From Chlamydomonas reinhardtii (lineage: Eukaryota > Chlorophyta > Chlorophyceae > Chlamydomonadales > Chlamydomonadaceae), in the NCBI RefSeq assembly GCF_000002595.2, contig NC_057010.1, forward strand, positions 5,199,519 through 5,263,518: a stretch of 64,000 nt of DNA, written 5' to 3'. Below the pieces are notes generated by a model. The model saw only the letters and a list, made by a program, of their open reading frames with translations, was not told where the DNA came from and searched no databases. Position numbers and translations under genes: made by a program. Below are positions 55,966 through 64,000 of this stretch, piece after piece (position 1 is the first letter of the stretch; each line of letters opens with the position of its first letter).

Positions 55966-58900
55966 GGAGCGAGGAGGGAGGAGCGGAGCGGATGGTGAGG
56001 AGGAGGAACCGGCACGATTGAACTGCTGGCAGTTGAGGTGGATTGCTTTGATGCAGTTGGAACGGAGCACGGGCCGGGGATGCCGCGACACACAAATCAC
56101 ATGGAGGAGGTTAACAGGAAGGAGTGGGGAACAAATGGGCGGGGGTTGTCGTGGTCTTGGGTGTTGTGCCGAGACAATGGCAGGGTGCTGCGGGGCCTTC
56201 CGGCGTCATAGAAGGCCCCAGGACTCAACGGCCAATGACTTTGATGCATTATGCAAGCGCAAGAGGACTATGATCATGAGTAAGGGGACCTCGAGGCCAA
56301 TCGCTTACGACACCCTGTCGATCAAGTGCTAAACGGCGTGTTTGAAGTACCCGCGCTGTTGACGTGCGCTTTCAACACTGCTTCATTACTCTTGCGAACG
56401 TGAGACCAAGGGACAAAATTGTCGCAGTCTTTTCGCCGCCGCTCTTCTTGACGCATACACGCACCATCATAAGGTGCAAGCCACTCATTCTAAGGATCAA
56501 CTCCTTGCGGCAGCTAAGCTTGCAAGGGTTTCCGTGTCGGCGACATCAGCCCACCGCAGTCAGCAGCTGCAGCTGATTTGAGCACAACACTGATGCTGGT
56601 GTCATTGGTGTCGAGTATTCCACTTGTCGGCAGCTTTGGGCTGCGGCTCGGACTCGGAGGTGACCTCGCCCGCTCGGAGGCGACCTCGCCGTCCCTAGGG
56701 TGGCAGCTCCAGTTAGGCGAATACAATGATTTCATAACTGTTTCTTTGGAAGGTGAGCTGGGCAAACGGGGCACAGCGGTGCTGGCGCTCGACCAGCGCA
56801 CGTGCGCACGCTTTCTCCAACGGAGCCCGCTTTAGTTGTGGTGCTTCTTGCTCGCGCGCTGTCAGCTGTGTGTGTCAAATAATCAGCTGGCTTCTAGAAT
56901 ACATCGCACACTTTCCGCGGAACCTGCCTTGCTGGTACTGTATTCCAGCTCAATCAACATGTATGGCCGCACGCACGCTTAACAAGCAAGCGTTACGCGC
57001 GTGCGCGCACTCGCAGCAAGCCGATACTCGCACGCGATGTTACAATCAGCTAACAGACATTCTTCATGCGCCCTACCTGTAGCTGCTTCCGCTACCGAGG
57101 GAAGAGACTTCTACACCACCAGCTACGGCTCCAGCTCGCTCGCGAATTCGCCCTCGCTCCAGAGCGACTTTCTGCAGTCCGCGACCAACAGCGCAGAGCT
57201 GCTGTGTTGTCACAGCAGCGCGCACCGCGGACGCCGCGGCGGCGACGTCCTGGAGGGTACCATGCGCGGAGGCAAGCCGCGGGGCGGCAGTAGGGCCCAC
57301 GCGTGATCATACATGAGTCGCTGGCGCTCCGGCTGGCGCCCGCCTGGCCGCCTTGCCGCCTCGCTCGCCCTCATACCTGAGCTATGCACCCGGTCCGCGG
57401 GCGGATATATCAGAATCATCAGTAGCTGGCTGACCTGAGACCGAGTGCGCGGCCAGTCAGGGGAATTTCGTCTGTTACGTACTTGACTTGCTTGTACAGT
57501 AGTATTTTGATTGCGCTCATGCGACAGCTGACAATCGCGCACTTGCGGTGACGCACTGTGCGTGGCTCGGTGAGGCGGGATGTATGCGTGCACGCCGCCG
57601 CCCAAGTATGGTTGCCACCAAGCCATAAAAAAATTGGCGGCGTTGCCGCCAAGGAAGCAAAGCGCCAATGGTTAATTATGTACCACTACGTACGTCTCTT
57701 CTTCGGGGATGTGAAGGTGTGCTATGAATGTGGGCAGGTTGCGCGCTGCGCGCCGGGGTGGCGCCGTATAATACTGTCCAGAGGGTTGGGTTGGGTTCGT
57801 TGAGGCTCTGCTGCCTAGAATATCCTTAGTATTTTTGGCATCGCAGTGCGAGCATCAGCAATGCAGGGGTTGCGGAACCAACATACGCGTGTATTTGTCG
57901 TGGTCATGCACGCACTGCAAGCTGCAAATGGCAGGTGTTGCTGGAACGAATGTGCAGTCTACGGCAAGTGTATATCTGTTAGGTAGGGGTGTGAAATAAA
58001 GGCTAGCTGCTGGGCGATGTACGGTACATTTCGTACCGGTAGCTCGCTCGTGCATACATGCTGTTCCCTAAAGCGCACGACCAGCAGTGCATGCATCGCA
58101 GCAGGCTCCTGCCACGCTACACGTTAATGAGCCAGGGGTCTAATGCATGCAGGATGGAGCGGTGACGGGACGGGTTACATGACGCGGGGTGCCTCTACCG
58201 CTGCGAGTCATCCTAGTGTATGTCAGCTGACGACTCTGTCTGACCTACGTGCCTGGAGGATGGGGAACGGCGTGTACATGATATTACTTGCGGCTGCGTG
58301 TCCCCGCGAATCCATGCATGCGGCCGTGATAGCCCTCAGACCGCAACGAAGACTTGTCTATCTAGGCTCTGGATGGTTCACAGATACTTATTTCTGCGGC
58401 AGTGCCGTGTGACGACGTGAGTTGATGATTGTTTTGCAACGTATGCAGCGGCCCCCACTAATGTCATTAGACGTACGTTGGTTCGCCCGGAGACTTTTCT
58501 CGTACCAGTTGGTGGATGTATGGGGATGGGTTGCAGCTGTTTAAACGTTGCTTGCCTGCTGCCAGTCGATTCATGGCCGGCGGAGATGGAATGGGTTATA
58601 GTTGCATTAGCTATACTAGGTGATGCAGGACAATTTTCCGTCAAGGCAGTTGGCAAGAAGGCGCAAACTTTCCGCACGCACCCATGCTACACGTGTACGT
58701 ACGGTGGGTTGCGACCATCTCTACCAGTTTGAGCTCGAGAGCTGTTTGCATGGATGGGACCTTGCGGCATGCACAGGAGGGCGGGCGCATGGAATGGGTC
58801 TGCCGCGCCGTGCGTGTGCACGTGCTGGGATGCGCATGCGTGTTCACACGGACATGAGGCACGACCGGGATTGGGGCTGAGGTCATTTGTTGTCGCCCAG

Positions 58901-60867
58901 ATGTGCGGCAGAAGTATCATAAGCGAGCCGACTTCACATGTATGTCTGCATGCATGGCGTTCGGCGCCCGGCCGGGTGCCAATTGCCTACTTGCGAGCGA
59001 GCAGGCCCAAGTTCGCAGCATGCGGGTCGGATCGCTACTGCCTCATCTAGGTATTGCTTGACATGGACGTGCTAAGGCACGCCCTACCTGCGTCGAGTTT
59101 GTGTTTCAGGGCCGCGGGTTGATGGGCAGTGGTCCGACTGCTGGGACCTACGGCCCGTTGCCTTGCTTGTCGCGCGCTCACTGTACGTTGTGATGAGTGA
59201 CTCCGCTTGCTTGCCTTGAGTAGTTGCTTGCGCATATACATGGGGTTGACAACCGTGCTAACCGTGCCCCCGGAGGCATTCATTCATGCGGTTTGCGCTG
59301 TTTACGTAGTGGTCTAGGGCGCTGTTAATGACGAGTGTGGTGGGAACGAATGCGTACGTAGACCAGAGCGGACGGCGGAGTGGGCTTGCAGGCGGCACGA
59401 GAGTAGGCTGTCTACTACGGTACATTCTTTTACGGTATTCGCATGCAGTTACAACCCGTACGTTCTCTGCATGATGGGAAACAAAGAGGCGCGTCATGGC
59501 ACTTGTGAAGAGTATGGGGTTGGAGCGCCTCAGCAGGTGCGTACATGAGTCACCGACACGAGCCCCGGATGCTAGCTGGCACGAGTGAGTCGTTTGTCGT
59601 TCGGTAGGCCTAACGTTTGCAGATATTTTTGCAGCTGAGCGGTAGATGCTTGAGAAGAGTCGGCAGCAAGTAAGCAAGGCCCCATGGTTGGCTCCGGGCC
59701 TGTGAAGCCCTTTACTTGCTCCGGGCCGTGTGTATGTATATACCGGTATGTAGCCCATGACAGGATTGATGGATGGTATGCTTCAGAGGCCCAATGCTTG
59801 CAACCATCATTGTAAAGGATGTATATAGCTAGTGATGTACCCCAGTACAAGAACCAACCAGGGGGCTCACCTGCTGGGATGGCTTTGACAGGCGCACCGA
59901 GGGATGGGAATCATGGGATGTAGCTATCTAGTGTTGAATTGTTGATAAGGGACAGACCCACGGTGGGCCACCAAGTTCGCCAAGACATTAAAACGTCTGT
60001 GTGGATGTGTTTACGGAAATACGGTTCCGTCCATCCAGCCACTGCTACGGTAAACCGCAACAGTAGTGCCAATACGCCCTATCCACATACCGCAGCTGCG
60101 AAGCCCGGCTATGCCTGACGCGCCGGGCCATGAGTGATACAGCAAGCTTCTGAGCTTTCTGGGCCGAGGGGGGTCCCCGACCTGCTTCAATAGTTGGGTC
60201 CTTACTTCACACACACACGATGAGTTAAAGCGCCGCCTGATGATGTTCGCAACCCTTTCCGCCAGCAGTTTACGCCAATCAATGACACCCCGCACGCAGC
60301 AGACCCATGCCTCATCGATAAGAGACATGTGATGATGTGATACGTCAGTACACGCACCCTTTACCCACATCCATAATTGCACCACCTCGCTCCCACGTAC
60401 AGCATGCAGTAGTCCCACCCACCCATCACACCAACCATTGCCGGGTTCCACGAAAGAAAGCCCTCAGGAAAGCCGGCCATGCACCCAGCCCGAGCACCCT
60501 CCCCGGGCAGCCATTCCAGTCAAACGTATCCTTGATTGACCCGAGTTGCGCAACCCCAAAACCTGCTTCGTCCTGTGGCATGCATGCAGCAGGAGATGCA
60601 GACACCCATGCATTAGCGTGAGCATGTCTGGCCGATTGAGTGGCCACGTTGCAAGCAAGCAGAGGCTGCCCAAACAATAATCCATTTCGTTACGACCTCA
60701 AAAATAATAACGCGTATATGTACTGTACGTGCAGTGCTCCAGCAGGCAGTAAACAGGTGCGTTAGGCACGATGGACACACATACATCTTCACGCGCCGGC
60801 ACGCTCTCCCGGGTGGGTTCACTTGCTTTGGGTTCTGGAGTGAAGTAACCCGCGTTGTCAAAGCGGA

Positions 60868-60960
60868 GGCCACGCTCTCGCTCCTCCTCGCTCTGTTGCA
60901 TTGGGTTCGGTTTAGTTTGGGCTGCTGGTATCTATCTACAATCCCCCCCGCCCCCCCCCC
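60868..60960 (+). repeat. Dispersed repeat, copy 3 (longest)
   Basis: Begins GGCCACGCTCTCGCTCCTCC, continues through TTGCATTGGGTTCGGTTTAG and TTTGGGCTGCTGGTATCTAT, and ends in a run of C followed by CA repeats. It shares about 70 bases with copy 2 and about 45 with copy 1. Confidence 0.75.
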
Positions 60961-61205
60961 ACACACACTCACACCCTCTCACACCACACCCATACCCCAC
61001 CCCAAACACCCAAGCAAACATCGACGATCCCAGACGACGTCCCAGCGCTCCAACTTCTTGGCCACATATATATGCATCTCAAGATTACGGTATGCAACAC
61101 GAGACAGATTCTGTCGTAAGATTCTATGCATGGCAGCAATTGCTTGCCAAATAGTACATATACCGCACCCATAACACAGGCTGGATGAAACTTCAGCTAA
61201 CTTGC

Positions 61206-61210
61206 TTACA
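61206..61210 (-). terminator. Candidate TGTAA signal (TTACA on +)
   Basis: It lies about 260 bases downstream of the stop codon of the minus-strand gene at 61468-63683. Confidence 0.4.
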
Positions 61211-61467
61211 GCAGTGCCATCGCGTTCAAGCAACTGCAGCTGCATGTCTTGCGCCCGCCAACCAAGCGCAATCACATTGTTGTGCTTTTATGACATCAGC
61301 AGATCGTGTCTTCCATCCGTGCGTGTTTGACCGACCTCACCCTCACCCCGTTCAAGATACTGTTAGGTTTCAGGCGTCATGCATCGAGGGAGCGAGTTGT
61401 GCTTTGCGCGTCGCTCGTGGGTTTGAGTCCAAGCTATGTTGCGGGCACTGCCATACGTATGTACGTT

Positions 61468-63683
61468 CTAGCGCCGGTTACGGCCACTGGCTTTTGCTGC
61501 CGCCGGGGCCGGGACCACCGCTAGCGTCTTGGTCTTCGTCTGGGCCTTGGCCATGCGCCTTTCGCTGATTGCGCCCATTGCGCCCCGGACAGCAGTCCAG
61601 CCGCCGCTGCTGCTGCTGTTCGCGCGGAGAGCATTCTTTGCGGCAACATTCGGACGAGATGAAGCGGAAGGATCCACGCTGCTGGAAGCGAGCGCGGCGC
61701 CAGCGTTGTCGGTATTGCCGGCCGCCGCCGCCGGGCCCGCGGAAGGCTCCATGCCTGTCATCAATGGTGCAGCTACTGCTGCTGCTCCCTCCACAGACGC
61801 CAAGGAAAGCAGACCCGCCGGCACCAGCACCGTTGTGGCCGGACTTCCGCTACCTCCGCCGCCGTTACTACTGCAACTGCCGCCGTCCATTACGGTGACC
61901 ATCCCTGCGCTGCTACTGCCACGGCTGCGCCCGTCGCTGCCCAGGCTACAGTGCTGCAGGCCCCGCAGGGCGCTGAGGGGCCCGGCAGTAGCGGCTGTAG
62001 CAGCTACTGCGGCTGCCTCTTGCCGCATCGTGTCCAGCTCTGCAATGATGTCCAACAGCCCGCTGGCGACGGCGGCAGTAGCCGCCGTGGCAGCACCCGT
62101 GGCAGTAGCAGTGTCGGCGGCGGCAGTAGTTGCGGACGCAGCCGCCGTGACAGGCGGCGCGAAAAGAAACTGCAGCGGCTTGTACACCTGTGGCAGCGGC
62201 GGCGGCTTAGGAGAGGCTGACAATGGAGCGGCGGCAGATCGGGGCTTGGGTGATGATGGTTGACCACCTAGACCGCCGCCGCCGCCGTTGCGATCGCGGT
62301 TCCAGAGCTCTGCCACTACTGACACAGCCGTCGCCGCCGCCGCAAACGGCCGCTGCAGCTGTCGCGGAATCGCCACAGCGGCGGCGGACACGGACGCGCC
62401 CATGGCTCCGCCATCATCATCACCAGCATTGCCGCCGCCGACGTCGCCATCGGCGCCGTCGTCGCCGCTGCCGTCGCCGCTGCCGAGCGCAGCCTCAGAG
62501 CCGTCGGTTGTGGCAGCAGTGGCCGTGGTAGTGGCGGCGTGCTTGCCGACTGCTGGGCCGTCGCTATCCATGCCGCCGCGGCCAGTGCTGCGGCTACTTA
62601 AGTAAAAGTCGCCAATGCCGCTGTCGGCTCTGGGGGCGCTGCTGCTGTTGTTGTCAAGGCTGCGTAAGGACTGCTGTTGCAGCATGTCTGCAAGATAGCC
62701 CGAGTCAAGCAGGTATAACGGCCAGGCGGAGGAGGAGCCGCAGCTGCCGCCGCCGCCGGCAGTGCTGTTGGAGAAAGCAATGCCGTCCTCTCCATTGCGT
62801 GCGCTACCGCCCTCACCAAGTTCTGCCGCTGCCGCCGGGGCCGCGACAGGTGGCACTGTTGCCGCCAGTGCTGCTGCCACTGAGATCGCGCCGCCGCGGC
62901 GGCCGCAGCTGCTGCTATCGGGAGGCATCAGGCTCCTGCTGTAGCCGCCGCTCGCGTTACCCAGGCACATCAGGCGCTGCGCGTGGCCCCCAGCAGCAGC
63001 TGCGGGGGCATCGTCGCCGCCGCCACCGAAAGCGGCGTCCGCTGCTGCCGTACCGCCGGCGGTGCCGCCGCTGCCGCCGCTGGTGGTGGCGGTGTTGGTG
63101 GTGGTGGTGCCCTTATGTGATCGATGTGGAATGGCCCTGTAGACCGTGGCGGGGGGCAGGGGGCGGGGGCGGGGTTGCACTTATGCTTAATGAAGAGGAA
63201 GCGGTGTCAGGTAGGGCGGGGTCCGGCGGGTCCGGCGGACTGAGCACCAGCAGGGATGCTCGGAGCCGAGATAGCAAACTACTGCGTGCGAGGGCGTGCA
63301 TGGGGTGCCCGCATGACAGGTGCGGCAAGTGCACGGCCGGCCCGCCCAAACAGCCCGATGTTGAAGTAAGGCGTTGCGCGCCCCAAGCAAGGTGATCAAA
63401 TCTGAGCACAACCCTCAAGTAAGGGCGGGACATATGCGTATGATAGCCTACCGGGTTTGCAGTATGCCAGCGATCAAGTCACTCACGGTCGTGTTCGTTG
63501 TGATGATGGAGCGCCCAACAGCAGGAGGTGCCGCCGGCCGCTGGCAGCGGCGGTGGCGGCGGGGCCTGGCGTGCCTGACCCCTGCGCGCCGGCGGAAGGC
63601 GTGTCGTCGCCCGCGACGTCCAGTGCCCCGTTCCAGAAAGCCTCCATCGCATTGAAAACCGCTGCTGTCTCGCGCGTGGTCAT
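61468..63683 (-). CDS. Low-complexity Ala/Gly/Ser-rich protein of unknown function
   Basis: I do not recognise a family. Two exons fit: 63683-63487 and 63136-61468, giving 621 residues. Exon 1 starts MTTRETAAVFNAMEAFWNGA and ends at a clear GTGAGT donor; exon 2 follows a C-rich pyrimidine tract and TCTACAG, and the phases match. Most of the protein is homopolymer-like (Ala, Gly, Ser, Thr, Asp/Gly stretches). A few islands look less random: WPLYLLDSGYLADMLQQQSL, DSGIGDFYLSSR, VYKPLQFLFAPP, ASGLLDIIAELDTMRQEA and the basic C-terminus ERRMAKAQTKTKTLAV. There are no TM helices or signal peptide. A long open frame can arise by chance in GC-rich DNA, but the splice structure, an uninterrupted 556-codon exon and a downstream TGTAA argue for a real gene. 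Confidence 0.55.
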
Positions 63684-64000
63684 TTATGAGTAGGCGCCCG
63701 CTCGAAGACTGAGACTCCACTGACGCCGAGTGAGGCCGCGCGGGCGTGAGTTGTTGGGGCTCCGGGTATGCACACGTGTGTTCCTGCTGCGGGTTGCAGG
63801 TTGCAAAACCTGCAAACGGCAGTGCAGTATAAGGCAATACCGAGGCAGCATAAGGCAATCCCGAGTTCTGAACGTGCACTGTTGTACACCGCCCGCAACG
63901 CACCCTTGTACTTTGAATCCTCGAGCGGTGATTGGTGCGGCCTGCTGCTGAAGGTTTGGTGCTCCAAAGCCGCTCCGCTGCTCAAGCGATACTTGTGATA
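63684..64000. other. Upstream region of the low-complexity gene
   Basis: No coding feature is supported to the end of the window. It probably contains the promoter of the minus-strand gene. A near-direct repeat, TAAGGCAATACCGAGGCAGC and TAAGGCAATCCCGAG, occurs near 63830-63865. Confidence 0.35.

Larger units (their letters stand above)
55966..61467. other. Gene-poor interval between PRP2 and the low-complexity gene
   Basis: The first few hundred bases should be PRP2 3' UTR, although I see no early TGTAA on the + strand. A minus-strand TGTAA at about 61206 probably ends the transcript of the gene at 61468-63683. Between them I find only short open frames with no motif, a perfect 8-bp hairpin near 57632-57650 (TTGGCGGC, loop GTT, GCCGCCAA), and the dispersed repeat at 60868. 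No gene is supported; a non-coding RNA or transposon remnant cannot be excluded. Confidence 0.45.

Noticed and set aside
57558-57803. Possible gene near a hairpin in the gene-poor interval
   Set aside because: Short frame, no family motif, no splice support.
60011-60451. 146-codon minus-strand frame
   Set aside because: Composition and lack of motifs fit a chance frame; no acceptor or donor pattern around it.

Overview
This window reads as nuclear DNA of a volvocine green alga of the Chlamydomonas type. The inference rests on GC-rich, intron-dense genes with about 5 to 26 exons, GTGCG/GTGAG donors, GCAG/ACAG acceptors, TGTAA-type 3' end signals, Ala/Gly/Gln/Pro-rich insertions in otherwise conserved proteins, CA/GT microsatellites, and algal families (chloroplast sulfate permease, OPR protein, membrane nucleotide cyclase). 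I cannot name the species. Nothing prokaryotic is present, and no tRNA, rRNA, CRISPR array or autonomous transposon was found.

Layout, left to right: (1) the 3' end of a chloroplast sulfate permease gene (+, up to 985); (2) a 19-exon membrane guanylyl cyclase (+, 2347-9162); (3) a WBP11-like splicing factor (-, 13740-11223); (4) a CPBP/CAAX-protease-family membrane protein (+, 14181-16342); (5) an OPR repeat protein, probably an organelle RNA factor (-, 22451-17664); (6) mitochondrial ribosomal protein uL2m (-, 25615-23155); (7) DNAJC17/Cwf23, a spliceosomal J-protein (+, 26110-28941); (8) an STK19 homologue (+, 29440-32819); (9) a receptor-like TKL-type protein kinase (-, 40784-34309); (10) a compact eIF4G-like MIF4G protein (-, 45110-42132); (11) PRP2/DHX16, a DEAH-box spliceosomal helicase with 26 exons (+, 46121-55965); (12) a low-complexity protein of unknown function (-, 63683-61468). 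I built the exon models by hand from splice signals. For every complete gene except the OPR gene the reading phase closes exactly from start to stop, which is strong internal support.

The genes do not form a pathway. They are independent housekeeping and signalling genes. Themes recur, though: three spliceosome factors (WBP11, DNAJC17, PRP2), two organelle expression factors (OPR protein, uL2m), two membrane signalling proteins (guanylyl cyclase, receptor kinase), and one translation initiation factor-like protein. Two head-to-head pairs (uL2m/DNAJC17 and MIF4G/PRP2) share short upstream regions.

Non-coding highlights are a 249-bp hAT-like MITE with matching terminal inverted repeats and near-perfect 8-bp target duplications (41198-41462), a small dispersed repeat family with a poly-C end (three copies), several intronic tandem duplications, and two probable GC-AG introns. 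The interval 55966-61467 is gene-poor and I could support no gene in it.
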